Assembly: GCA_013153865.1 (NCBI GenBank)
Contig: JAADDR010000168.1
Location: forward strand, 1-39,201
Direction: 5' to 3'
DNA length: 39,201 bases
From: Chlorobiota bacterium
Lineage (GTDB): Bacteria > Bacteroidota > Bacteroidia > Bacteroidales > JAADGE01
In this document: one piece after another, positions 17,937 through 27,258 of the stretch
Position numbering within the stretch: position 1 is the stretch's first letter
How the letters are laid out: the number at the start of each line of letters is the position of its first letter
Notes under the pieces: generated by a model
Told to the model about the DNA's origin: nothing
The model's input: the letters and a program-made list of their open reading frames with translations, nothing else
Database searches by the model: none
Made by a program: the position numbers and the translations under genes

Positions 17937-20432
17937 TTATATGCGAATATATTTTTTTAAGACATCTATGAGTACTTCTTTTTTTATGGGTTTTGTGATA
18001 TAATCGTTACATCCTGCTTTTATGCTTGTTTGTTTTTCGTTTTCGAATGCGTAAGCCGATTGTGCAATTACCGGTAAATCGGGGAATAATTTTTTGATTT
18101 CTTTTACGGCATAATTTCCGTCTTTTCCGGGAAGTTGTATGTCCATTAAAACTAAATCGAATTTAATTTTTTTTACGGCATTTATTGCTTCTTTTGCGGT
18201 GCTTACATGTTGCGGGATTACGTCGTAATCTTTCAGCACTTCGGAAAGATATGCGAAGTTAAGAGGGTCGTCTTCCACTATCAATATTTTTTTACCTCTC
18301 AGATTGATATTTTGTTTTACCGTATGTTTTGATTTTTTAATTTTTGCTTTTTTCAGAGGTACCGTAAATTTGAATACGGAACCTTTTCCTTCTTCCGATT
18401 CTACCCATATTTTGCCTCCGAGCAGTTGCGTGCATGCTTTTGATATTGATAATCCCAGACCGGTGCCTCCGTAGAGTCTTTCGGTATTTACGGTTGCTTG
18501 ATTAAAACGTTCGAATATTTCTCCGAGTTTGTTTTTCGGTATTCCTATGCCGGTATCTTTTACAAAAAATGTTATGAATTGTTTGTCGGCAGTATATCCG
18601 AATTCCACATATCCTTTTTCGGTAAATTTGAGAGCGTTATTTATAAGGTTTGATAGTATTTGTTTCAATCGTGTTTCGTCTGTCAGGATTACCAAGTCTT
18701 TTTTTGTTTCGGGGATGCTTAGTTTCAGGTCTATGTGTTGTTGTTTTTTTTCTGTTTTGTAAGAGTGAAAAAAAGAATACAGTTCTCTTAGTGTTTTGTT
18801 GATATTTACCGGAGTTTTTATTATTCTGAATTCTCCGGCATCTAATTTTGATATGTCTATTATGTCGTTTATTATGTTCAGCAGATGATTTCCGCTTCGG
18901 GTAATTATTTCGGTGTATTCTTTAATCTTTTCTCTTGAGATGTCCGGAAAATTGAGAAGTTGTGCAAATCCGAGTATTCCGTTCATCGGTGTTCTGATTT
19001 CGTGCGACATATTTGACAGAAAAGCCGATTTCAGTTTGTTGCTTTCTTCAGCTTTTTCTTTTGCAAGCATTAGTTCTTCGTTAAGAGCGAGCAGTTTACG
19101 TCCGGTTTTTTTGAGTTCTTCGTTAAGTGTTTGATATTCTTCGTTTTGAGCTTCTATTTCTTTGTTTTTTTCCATAAGCAGTTTTTCTGCTTTTTTTCTT
19201 TCGGTAATATCTACGCTCAGTGTCAGGATTAATTGTACTTCTCCTTTTTCGTTTTTGATTGGTTGCCCGGCTCTTATTACATATATTTCGCTTTTGTCTT
19301 TTTTTATAAGTCGCATTTCGGCGTATTGTTTTTTTCCTTTTACCAGAAGCGGGAATTTTTTTTCGTATAGATGCATGTCATCCGGATGGATGATTTTTGA
19401 GAGATGTTGCCCTATGAGTTTGTTTGCTTTATATCCTAACATCTTTGCCGTTCCCGGACTTATGTCCGTAATTATTCCTTTCGGGTTTACTACTTCTGCT
19501 CCGTAGGGCAGGAGTTCGAACAGTATTCGATATTTTTCTTCTATGTTTTTTATGTGTTTTTCGGCAATTGTTTTTTCGCTGATATCACGGGATACTGTAT
19601 GTATAAAACTGTTATTGCCTATTTTAATGAGTTTTGCCGATATTTCCGCCGGAAAAGAAGTTCCGTCTTTTTTCAGGTGTGACGATTGAAAGGATATTCG
19701 TTCTCCTGTCATCAATTTTTTTGAAAGTTTTAAATATTCGTTTTTATTTTTTCCCGAAAAGATTTTATCTATTCCCGTTCCCGTAAGTTCACCTTTTTTA
19801 TAGCCGAGAGCTTTAAGTGCCGCTAAATTTACGTCGTTTATAACCGGCGGTGCTCCGGGGTTTAGTTTCAGAAGCATCATGAAGTCTGCGGCATTGTCGA
19901 ATATTTCTCTGAATTTGCGTTCGCTTTCTCCGAGTGCCGTTTTTAATTTTTCTTCTTTGGATATATCATGCATTATGCATATTAAGGTATTATCCGACAG
20001 TTTTTTTGATATCATTTCGACTAAAATGACATTCCCGTTTTTTTGTTTCAGGTATCTGTTGCTTTTTACGGATTGTCCTTGTAATACGAGGTCAAATCTG
20101 AGAGGTTTTTTAAGTAATTCGCTTTCGGGAAATAAATCTGAAATATTCATTTGCATCAGTTCTTCTTGGGAGTATCCGGTAAGTTTTGATGCAAATTTGT
20201 TTACGAGTATGAGGTTTCCGTTTTGGTCTCCTTTGAGGAGTACGTCTGTTTCTTGATTTATGAGCAGTTCGTAGTCGTCATCGCTTAAATCGGTTACAGG
20301 GCTGAAATATTTTGAGTGGATGTTTTTTTGCAGTTCTTCATTTTTTTGTTGCAATTTTTCTATTACGGAAATAAGTTCATCTTTTGTTTTTGTTTTGAGA
20401 TTTTTCATGTCAGGCAGAGATAATGTTCGCAA
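17937..20432 (-). CDS. Hybrid sensor histidine kinase with multiple PAS domains and C-terminal receiver
   Basis: Several PAS-like segments, HisKA SNMSHEIRTPMNGILGF, HATPase (NLINNALKFT, DTGIGIPKNKLGEIFERF, GGTGLGLSIS), receiver KILIVEDDPLNFAY...LVLMDIQLPGKDG. An alternative start MKNLKTKTKDEL lies at about 20408. Confidence 0.95.
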   Translation of the reverse strand: MRTLSLPDMKNLKTKTKDELISVIEKLQQKNEELQKNIHSKYFSPVTDLSDDDYELLINQETDVLLKGDQNGNLILVNKFASKLTGYSQEELMQMNISDLFPESELLKKPLRFDLVLQGQSVKSNRYLKQKNGNVILVEMISKKLSDNTLICIMHDISKEEKLKTALGESERKFREIFDNAADFMMLLKLNPGAPPVINDVNLAALKALGYKKGELTGTGIDKIFSGKNKNEYLKLSKKLMTGERISFQSSHLKKDGTSFPAEISAKLIKIGNNSFIHTVSRDISEKTIAEKHIKNIEEKYRILFELLPYGAEVVNPKGIITDISPGTAKMLGYKANKLIGQHLSKIIHPDDMHLYEKKFPLLVKGKKQYAEMRLIKKDKSEIYVIRAGQPIKNEKGEVQLILTLSVDITERKKAEKLLMEKNKEIEAQNEEYQTLNEELKKTGRKLLALNEELMLAKEKAEESNKLKSAFLSNMSHEIRTPMNGILGFAQLLNFPDISREKIKEYTEIITRSGNHLLNIINDIIDISKLDAGEFRIIKTPVNINKTLRELYSFFHSYKTEKKQQHIDLKLSIPETKKDLVILTDETRLKQILSNLINNALKFTEKGYVEFGYTADKQFITFFVKDTGIGIPKNKLGEIFERFNQATVNTERLYGGTGLGLSISKACTQLLGGKIWVESEEGKGSVFKFTVPLKKAKIKKSKHTVKQNINLRGKKILIVEDDPLNFAYLSEVLKDYDVIPQHVSTAKEAINAVKKIKFDLVLMDIQLPGKDGNYAVKEIKKLFPDLPVIAQSAYAFENEKQTSIKAGCNDYITKPIKKEVLIDVLKKYIRI

Positions 20433-20600
20433 AAATGTTTAAAAAAGAAGATGCAACAAAAAAGCAATAAATGTGTATATGTAACAAATATACAAAATGA
20501 AAACTTAACAGAGAATTTATTTTTGTGAAATGGTAATAAATGTTAGTGAATGATTACGGCGGAATGTTTTAATTTTTATTTCGGGCTCGGTTTTGTCGGA

Positions 20601-20650
20601 AAAAGCTGTTCGAAGATTTTATTTGCATGTTTTTCGAACAGCTTTTATTT
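20601..20650 (-). terminator. Intrinsic terminator downstream of the 20661-21467 gene
   Basis: Inverted repeat aaaagctgttcgaa (20601-20614) / ttcgaacagctttt (20633-20646). Confidence 0.6.
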
Positions 20651-20660
20651 TTTAAGCGTT

Positions 20661-21467
20661 TTATATAAATCTTTTATTTTTCCATTGAGTAAGAAGTTTT
20701 TCGGCACTCGGGAAGCATAGATATATTAAAAGCCCGGTTGAGATTAACGGTGCGGGTAAGAACATTGAGAAGCGGTGTACTTCCATGATATTTACTATTG
20801 CCAATGTGTATCCTCCGGTCATTGACATTATTGCGGCGGCAATGCCGAGGGGTATTGTGTATGTTTTTCGGGTGAGTACTCCGAAACTGGCAATCAGCCA
20901 TGCTGCCGATGCGAACCATGTAACAGCAAATACTACCGCATACATTCCTTTCCATACATCGTTGTATGTTGTAGTTTGGTATTTTGATATAATTGCAACT
21001 CCGTTTACGTAGCTCAGTACGTAGGCCATTCCGGCAATAAACAGGAATATGAGAACTTTTCTGTTTACTTTTCCTATGTACATTATGCCGAACCATAGAA
21101 TTGTTGCGATAATGAAAACAGGCATTGTGGCAGCCGGCAGGTGTATGCTTTTTGCGGGTATTGTCGGGAAGAAACCTGCAAGCATTTGTAATGCCGCCGC
21201 AATTTTTCCGTATCTCCAACTCCATTCTTTGTTTTTAATAAATCCGTAGAGGACGGCTCCCCAAAGACCCGATGCTCCTATTCCTAACCATCCCAGCATA
21301 GAGTAAGTTATTTTTACCGCAAGTGCTTCGTCCGGTCTTGGCGGAATACTGCTTATTTTTCCGTTAACTACGGTCATGTAATTTTCTGCGAGCAGATAAA
21401 ATAATAACAGTCCTGTAAAGATTCCGATTACGGAGATAATGATTCCTAAATACTTGTCTTTTTTCAT
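20661..21467 (-). CDS. Polytopic membrane protein of unknown function
   Basis: 268 aa, about seven hydrophobic segments, upstream promoter and downstream hairpin; no family recognised. Confidence 0.75.
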   Translation of the reverse strand: MKKDKYLGIIISVIGIFTGLLLFYLLAENYMTVVNGKISSIPPRPDEALAVKITYSMLGWLGIGASGLWGAVLYGFIKNKEWSWRYGKIAAALQMLAGFFPTIPAKSIHLPAATMPVFIIATILWFGIMYIGKVNRKVLIFLFIAGMAYVLSYVNGVAIISKYQTTTYNDVWKGMYAVVFAVTWFASAAWLIASFGVLTRKTYTIPLGIAAAIMSMTGGYTLAIVNIMEVHRFSMFLPAPLISTGLLIYLCFPSAEKLLTQWKNKRFI

Positions 21468-21484
21468 GATATTATGTTTTAATT

Positions 21485-21504
21485 GTTAGTTAGTGTTAAC
21501 TAAC
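21485..21504. promoter_or_regulatory. Inverted repeat, candidate repressor operator
   Basis: gttagtta-gtgt-taactaac, perfect 8-bp arms with 4-nt spacer, in the leader of the 20661-21467 gene. Confidence 0.4.
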
Positions 21505-21565
21505 TAAGATGAATAAATAAATTGTTTAATATTAATTAATTGTATAAATTAAGTTTTGTTTTAAA

Positions 21566-21596
21566 CAAATGTACGACAAATAAAAGAGTTTTTCAA
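21566..21596 (-). promoter_or_regulatory. Bacteroidota-type promoter (TTG-N20-TACATTTG)
   Basis: Reverse strand: TTG (plus 21594-21596), 20-nt spacer, TACATTTG (plus 21566-21573). Confidence 0.55.
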
Positions 21597-21803
21597 GTTT
21601 CTGAAATTTGTGAAATCTGTTTAAGTGTAAAGTTTATTAAGTGGTTAAAATCCTAAATAATGCTCTAATGCTTTAAATAATAGGGAACAAAAGGTATTAA
21701 AAATACGGTGCTTATTAAAGTATAAAACCGGAAAGTTGTTGTATAACATTTAAATAAAATGTTTTTATTTCGTAAGGTAAGAATTTTGATAAGATTTTTT
21801 ATA

Positions 21804-21840
21804 AAAAAACACACTTCTCAGAGAAAAGAAGTGTGTTTTG
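21804..21840 (-). terminator. Terminator of the tRNA-Leu transcript
   Basis: aaaacacacttct (21806-21818) / agaagtgtgtttt (21827-21839) immediately 3' of the minus-strand tRNA; A-run on plus gives a U-tract on the transcript. Confidence 0.75.
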
Positions 21841-21924
21841 TACCTGAGGCCGGGATCGAACCGGCACGACATTGCTGTCATTGGTGTTTGAGACCAACGC
21901 GTCTACCAATTCCGCCACTCAGGC
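21841..21924 (-). tRNA. tRNA-Leu (anticodon CAA)
   Basis: Reverse strand GCCTGAG...CTCAGGTA acceptor stem, anticodon arm TTGGT-CTCAAAC-ACCAA, long variable arm (class II), T-arm GGTTCGATCCC. CCA not encoded. Confidence 0.95.
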
Positions 21925-21982
21925 ATTGATTAACAGAGGTTGCAAAATTATTTAAATGTTTTTTATTGCAAAAATTATTTTA

Positions 21983-24301
21983 TTAATTTACGAATAAAAG
22001 TTTTGTAACATAAGTTTGAGTGCCGTCGGAGTTTGAACAGAAAACAAGATATACTCCGGTATTTACTTTTCTGCCGTCAAATGTTTTACCGTCCCATATT
22101 GCTTGTCCGCCGAGGGCTGTTGTTTCGTAAACGATGTTTCCGGATATATCGGTTATTTTTACGTTTACGTCTCGAGCAAGTCCGGTTACGGTAATTTTTC
22201 CTTTATATCCGGGTCTTACGGGATTCGGGAATACATATACGTTTTTAAAAATATTATCCGCATCGGTAGCTTCGGCTCTGAAAGACATTATTCCTATGTC
22301 GGTAAGGAAAAAGACTTCTCCGGTTTTGCCGTTTACGGTAATGTCGTTAATATTATCGGATATTAACGGGCTGTTATATTTGTCGAAATGATAAATTTCT
22401 TCTTTTCCGTTGTCGGAAACCAGAAAGACACCCGAATTAGCCGTTGCTATCCATTTTCTGTTTGCTCCGTCAGTTTCTATGTCATTTATTATGTCAGTAC
22501 TTAAAAGATATTGTTCGGTGGTATCTTTTCCGTAAGATGTAAGTTGTATTCTTTCCGCAAAAAAATTATCATCGAAAACTTCGTCAGGATTGTAATATAC
22601 TACTATGCCGTTTCCCGTACCCATCCAAATGTTGTTGTTCAAATCTTCCGTTAAAGCTGTTATTTCCGTAGAAATTTGTTCTCCTTCGCTTGTTTGCGGA
22701 TATATTATTTTATGGCGGTCGTCGTCGGGGTTGAGCGGTGTATTGTTGTCGTCGAATACCAGCATTCCTTTTCCTAAACCGAGTTCGACCCATTTTATAT
22801 TACCGGTTGTGGTATAAATATCTTCGACGTAATCGTTTGTGATACTTCCTCCGAAGTTGTAACTTTTCCATTGTCCGTCTTCTGTTTTTACCGAAACCGG
22901 TTCTCCCACGCCTTGGTTTGTTACCCAAAGGTTGTTGTTGAGGTCGAAAGTTACTCCGTATATTCTGATATATCCGTAGTCGTATCCGGGTATTGCTTCC
23001 AATGTACTGTTAAGGTTATTGTATGCATTTGTCCAAGTATTGTCGTTAAATTCGAATATTCCGTATCCCCATGTTCCGAAAAACAGGTTGTTTTTATTTT
23101 TCGGGTTTACCGCAACAGAGAAGAAGTTACGTGCCGTATCCGGAGATATTCTGTATGTTTTCCATTCGTTGTTTTCGAATATGTTGTAAACGGGAGTGTA
23201 CCATCCGGTAGCTTTTATGTTTCCGTCGGTTGTTATTACTTTGTTGTCGAAAGAAACGGCTTTTGCCGTATAATTGTTAAACGGTCCGTTAGGATAAACA
23301 TAGTTTGTTTGTTTGTTGTCGTTTTCGTAAACCAGACCGAAACTGTAATCGGCAATTATGAGGTTGCCGTTTTTGTCGAGTAATGCGTCGTTCATGTATA
23401 AATCCGGCCGGTATCCGGAAAAGTTGTATGTGTCGAATGTTCTTGTAAGATTTAAGGATGTATCGAATATTTTTATTTCATGTCGCATTGTAAGTATTAT
23501 GTTTTTTTCGGAAGAACGTATTGAGCAAAGTTCTTCGATGTCATTGCCGAAGAGTTCCCATGCGCCGTCTTTTTTTATGTAAAGAGTATCGTTTCCGGTC
23601 GCGGGATTTATTTGGTTTGTTATTATGTATTTGTCGAAAGTTTCTACCATATTGTATTTACTGTCGTTATCGGGTATATCCGGAACAAGGTTCCAATTTC
23701 TGTAATCCGCAAGATTGGAGTTTGTGAAATCGGCAAATAATAAACCTTCGTCGGTTGCCGCATATATGTATGTTTCGTCGAAAGCTATATCGTTTACTTT
23801 AACGTAAGATGCGTTGTTGCCGATAAACCAGGTATCTTTAAATTCCAAGTTTTCCATATCCAGAAGAACGATACCGAATCCGCAGGCAAGATAAGCGGTA
23901 TTTCCGGCAAAAGTAATGTTGTATATTGTTTTGTCAGTGCTTATTTGCTTTCGTTTTATTTCCGAGAAGTTGTATATTGTATTGTTTTTAAGTATGTCGA
24001 TATTTGAATTTTTGTATGCGATTAAAAGAGCTTTTTGATTACTGTTCCATGCTGTTGTTTGTATTTCGGCATCGGAATATCCTTGTATTTTAGTTAATTT
24101 TTCGATTGTTTTTTCGTTTTTGTCGAACGACCACACGGCAATTTCTCCGGCAATATATATTTTGTCTTCTGCATCGGCAACATAAAGAGCTTTTTTATAG
24201 GAAAAATGATCTCGCCATGTGCCTACCGGAATTTGAGCCGGTATTTTAAGTGATACTTGGGTTATAATCAGTAACAGTATTGCTTTTTTTATCGGGTTCA
24301 T
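21983..24301 (-). CDS. porZ: PorZ-like T9SS component (beta-propeller protein)
   Basis: PorZ-like opening after the signal peptide (PVGTWRDHFSYKKALYVADAEDKIYIAGEIAVWSFDK), two-component-regulator-type propeller repeats (DLNNNLWVTNQGVGEP, DLNNNIWMGTGNGIVVY), C-terminal NVYVFPNPVRPGYKGKITVTGL sorting-like domain. Likely start MNPIKKAILLL at 24301; the track ATG is 24325. Confidence 0.8.
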   Translation of the reverse strand: MNPIKKAILLLIITQVSLKIPAQIPVGTWRDHFSYKKALYVADAEDKIYIAGEIAVWSFDKNEKTIEKLTKIQGYSDAEIQTTAWNSNQKALLIAYKNSNIDILKNNTIYNFSEIKRKQISTDKTIYNITFAGNTAYLACGFGIVLLDMENLEFKDTWFIGNNASYVKVNDIAFDETYIYAATDEGLLFADFTNSNLADYRNWNLVPDIPDNDSKYNMVETFDKYIITNQINPATGNDTLYIKKDGAWELFGNDIEELCSIRSSEKNIILTMRHEIKIFDTSLNLTRTFDTYNFSGYRPDLYMNDALLDKNGNLIIADYSFGLVYENDNKQTNYVYPNGPFNNYTAKAVSFDNKVITTDGNIKATGWYTPVYNIFENNEWKTYRISPDTARNFFSVAVNPKNKNNLFFGTWGYGIFEFNDNTWTNAYNNLNSTLEAIPGYDYGYIRIYGVTFDLNNNLWVTNQGVGEPVSVKTEDGQWKSYNFGGSITNDYVEDIYTTTGNIKWVELGLGKGMLVFDDNNTPLNPDDDRHKIIYPQTSEGEQISTEITALTEDLNNNIWMGTGNGIVVYYNPDEVFDDNFFAERIQLTSYGKDTTEQYLLSTDIINDIETDGANRKWIATANSGVFLVSDNGKEEIYHFDKYNSPLISDNINDITVNGKTGEVFFLTDIGIMSFRAEATDADNIFKNVYVFPNPVRPGYKGKITVTGLARDVNVKITDISGNIVYETTALGGQAIWDGKTFDGRKVNTGVYLVFCSNSDGTQTYVTKLLFVN

Positions 24302-24340
24302 AATGTTTATATTCCGAGATGTCAATGTTTTAACGAAAAT

Positions 24341-24931
24341 TTATTGTCTAAATTGCCGTATGTTTTCCAAGAAATTAATAAGTTTCTGAGTAGCAAGGGC
24401 TCTGTGGCTTATTTTATTTTTTTCTTCGGGCAGCATTTCGGCAAATGTTTTGTTAAATCCGTCGGGTAAAAATATAGGATCGTATCCGAAGCCCGATTTT
24501 CCTCGTTTCTTGTCGATAACAGTTCCGTTTATAATACCCTCGAACAAATATTCTTTATTGTTTATTATTAGAGAAATTACGGTTTTAAAACGGGCTTTGC
24601 GATTTTTAATTCCTTCTAATTTTTGTAATACTTTTTTTACGTTATCTTCGAAAGAGCAATTTTCTCCGGCATATCTTGCCGAATATACGCCCGGTTCGCC
24701 GTTGAGAGCTTCTATTTCTAATCCGGTATCGTCGGCAAAGCAGTTTTTTTTATATTTATCGTAAATATAATGTGCTTTTTGAGAAGCATTCCCTTTAATG
24801 GTTTTTTGAGTTTCCGGTATTTCTTCAAAACAGTTTATATCGTTAAGACTTAGTATCTTGAATTTGTTATTAAGTATTTTTTTTACTTCTTCGAGTTTAT
24901 GTTTGTTGTTTGTTGCAAATACAAGTTCCAT
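24341..24931 (-). CDS. rdgB: Non-canonical purine NTP pyrophosphatase (RdgB/HAM1 family)
   Basis: [68 protein letters not shown]. Confidence 0.95.
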   Translation of the reverse strand: MELVFATNNKHKLEEVKKILNNKFKILSLNDINCFEEIPETQKTIKGNASQKAHYIYDKYKKNCFADDTGLEIEALNGEPGVYSARYAGENCSFEDNVKKVLQKLEGIKNRKARFKTVISLIINNKEYLFEGIINGTVIDKKRGKSGFGYDPIFLPDGFNKTFAEMLPEEKNKISHRALATQKLINFLENIRQFRQ

Positions 24932-24949
24932 AACATTTTTTTTAGTATT

Positions 24950-25381
24950 TTAAATGCCCGTATGCCCGAATCCTCCGGTTCCTCTTTCGGTTTCGGTTAG
25001 TGTTTCGACTTCAGTAAGTTCAACTTTTTCGTATTTTGATATTATCATTTGGCATATACGTTCTCCGTCTTTTACGGTAAAATCTTTATCGGAAAGGTTT
25101 ATCAGTATAACTCCTATTTCTCCTCTGTAATCGGCATCAATGGTTCCCGGAGCGTTTACTATGCTTATTCCGTGTTTGTATGCGAGTCCGCTTCTCGGTC
25201 GTATTTGAGCTTCGTATCCTTCCGGAAGTTCTATAAAAAGCCCTGTTTTTATTAGCTTTCTTTCCAGAGGCTTTAATGTTACGGGCTTGTCGATGTCGGC
25301 TCTTAAGTCCATACCTGCCGACATTCGAGTTTCATAAGCGGGGAGGTTGTGTTTTGATTTATTTACTATTTTTATTTTCAT
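24950..25381 (-). CDS. dut: dUTP diphosphatase
   Basis: [46 protein letters not shown]-terminal [10 protein letters not shown] (trimeric dUTPase motifs). Confidence 0.96.
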   Translation of the reverse strand: MKIKIVNKSKHNLPAYETRMSAGMDLRADIDKPVTLKPLERKLIKTGLFIELPEGYEAQIRPRSGLAYKHGISIVNAPGTIDADYRGEIGVILINLSDKDFTVKDGERICQMIISKYEKVELTEVETLTETERGTGGFGHTGI

Positions 25382-25489
25382 ATTTTTATTGATTTTTAAA
25401 GTTCCGAATATTATAAAAAAAATTTTATAAAACCGAATGAATTTACGTTATTTGTTTTTTATTTTAAATCATATAAAAACTGAATAATA

Positions 25490-26935
25490 ATGACAGAGAA
25501 AATTAAACAATCGTTAAGAGACTCTAAAGGTGCTCGTTGGCTGGCATTGGGAATTCTTTCTTTTACAATGTTTGCCGGATATTTATTTACGGAAATTATT
25601 TCTCCCATAAAACCTTTGCTTGAATCAACCTACGGTTGGACCAGTTCCGATTTCGGGACGGTTGTAAGTGCATACGGTTGGTTTAATGTATTTTTTCTTG
25701 CACTGATATTTGTCGGAATATTGCTTGATAAATTCGGTATTCGTTTCAGCACTATGAGTTCTGCCGGAATTATGGTATTGGGTGCATTGATTAAATATTA
25801 CTCTTTTGCGGGTAATTTTGATCCTCAAGCAACAATTTTAGGAATGAATATTCGTGTGTTTTATGCTTCTATCGGATATGCCTTGTTCGGAGTAGGGGTA
25901 GAATATGCCGGTATAACGGTATCAAAAGCGGTTGTAAAATGGTTTAAAGGAAAAGAAATGGCTTTAGCCATGGGAATGCAGGTTGCGATAGCACGCTTGG
26001 GATCTTTTGTACCTTTGGCTTTCGGAGCCAAAATTGCAAAAACAATAGATATTCCCAATTATATTTTGTTGGGTGTAGTTTTTTTGGTAATAGGTTTAGT
26101 TGCTTTCTTTGTTTATAATACTATGGATAAGAAATTAGATAAGGAAATAGGAGTAAGTGAGGAAAAAAGCGACGAAGATGATTTTAAACTTTCTGATTTA
26201 AAAGAGATATTTTCAAATCGGGCATTTTGGTATATTGCAATATTATGTGTGTTGTTTTACGGAGCAGTTTTTCCGTTTTATAAATACGGACCGGATTTAA
26301 TGGTTAATAAATTCGGAGTTCCTGATGATTGGGCAGGTTTAATTCCCAGTTTAGTTCCTTTCGGAACAATATTTTTGACTCCGTTTTTCGGCGGAATATA
26401 CGATAAAAAAGGGAAAGGTGCTACAATTATGATTATAGGAGCAGTTATGTTGATTATTGTACATGTAATTTATTATTTACCTTTTATTACTAATCTTTAT
26501 GTTGCCGTTGCTAATGCAATTTTACTCGGAATAGCATTTTCTTTGGTTCCTTCTGCAATGTGGCCTTCGGTTCCTAAAATTATTCCGGAGAAACAGCTCG
26601 GAAGTGCTTATGCTGCCATATTTTATATACAAAATTGGGGGCTGATGGGAATACCGTTTGTTGTAGGAAAAGTTTTAGATAAAACAAACCCGAAAGTTGT
26701 TCAAGCTATAAAAGATTTAAATGCCGAATTAACCGCCCAAGGATTAACTCCCGACCAAATTCAGAGTAAGATTACCGAGCTTAAAGCAGCAGGAGAATTT
26801 CCTCTTTATAACTACGAAACGACTTGGTTAATTTATGTAGGGTTAACTGTTTTGGCATTGGTATTTGCATATCTTCTTAAAGTTGAAGATAAGAAAAAAG
26901 GTTACGGGTTGGAATTACCTAATATTGAAAAATAA
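25490..26935 (+). CDS. MFS transporter
   Basis: 481 aa, about 12 TM segments; MFS signature-like GILLDKFGIRFSTMSSAGIMVLGALI; substrate not inferable. Confidence 0.88.
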   Translation: MTEKIKQSLRDSKGARWLALGILSFTMFAGYLFTEIISPIKPLLESTYGWTSSDFGTVVSAYGWFNVFFLALIFVGILLDKFGIRFSTMSSAGIMVLGALIKYYSFAGNFDPQATILGMNIRVFYASIGYALFGVGVEYAGITVSKAVVKWFKGKEMALAMGMQVAIARLGSFVPLAFGAKIAKTIDIPNYILLGVVFLVIGLVAFFVYNTMDKKLDKEIGVSEEKSDEDDFKLSDLKEIFSNRAFWYIAILCVLFYGAVFPFYKYGPDLMVNKFGVPDDWAGLIPSLVPFGTIFLTPFFGGIYDKKGKGATIMIIGAVMLIIVHVIYYLPFITNLYVAVANAILLGIAFSLVPSAMWPSVPKIIPEKQLGSAYAAIFYIQNWGLMGIPFVVGKVLDKTNPKVVQAIKDLNAELTAQGLTPDQIQSKITELKAAGEFPLYNYETTWLIYVGLTVLALVFAYLLKVEDKKKGYGLELPNIEK

Positions 26936-26950
26936 AATAAAAAATATTAA

Positions 26951-26984
26951 AAAACCGCTTGTTTATTTGCAGGCGGTTTTTAAT
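26951..26984 (+). terminator. Intrinsic terminator downstream of MFS gene
   Basis: aaaaccgc (26951-26958) / gcggtttt (26973-26980) plus T-rich run. Confidence 0.7.
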
Positions 26985-26997
26985 TTTGCGGAAAAAT

Positions 26998-27072
26998 GAT
27001 CCTTTAGCTCAGTTGGTTTAGAGCGCTTGCTTGACAGGCAAGAGGTCGGCAGTTCAAATCTGCCAAGGATCA
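26998..27072 (+). tRNA. tRNA-Val (anticodon GAC)
   Basis: Acceptor GATCCTT/AAGGATC, D-arm GCTC...GAGC, anticodon arm CTTGC-TTGACAG-GCAAG, T-arm GGCAG-TTCAAAT-CTGCC. Confidence 0.96.
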
Positions 27073-27075
27073 CTT

Positions 27076-27117
27076 AAAAAAAGACTTGCGTATATGTTTA
27101 TGCAGGTCTTTTTTTTT
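27076..27117 (+). terminator. Terminator of the tRNA-Val transcript
   Basis: aaaaaagacttgc / gcaggtctttttt hairpin with T-run directly after the tRNA. Confidence 0.7.
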
Positions 27118-27258
27118 GATATAATTTATTTTTTTGTCTGAAATTAAAAAGCGGTTTATGTGTTTTATAATAGTAAATTTACTTTTTTTTATCACGTTTC
27201 TAATATCTATATTTGCATATGTTTAAATTTTATTTTTAAATCTAAAAATCAGTAGGTT

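Noticed and set aside
21485-21504. Palindrome considered as an intrinsic terminator
   Set aside because: Lies just upstream of a start codon, is A/T-rich with a short arm, and has no U-tract in either direction; an operator-like role is more plausible.
22871-23383. 170-aa plus-strand ORF, Val/Tyr/Cys-rich
   Set aside because: Antisense to the PorZ-like CDS; no recognisable domain.
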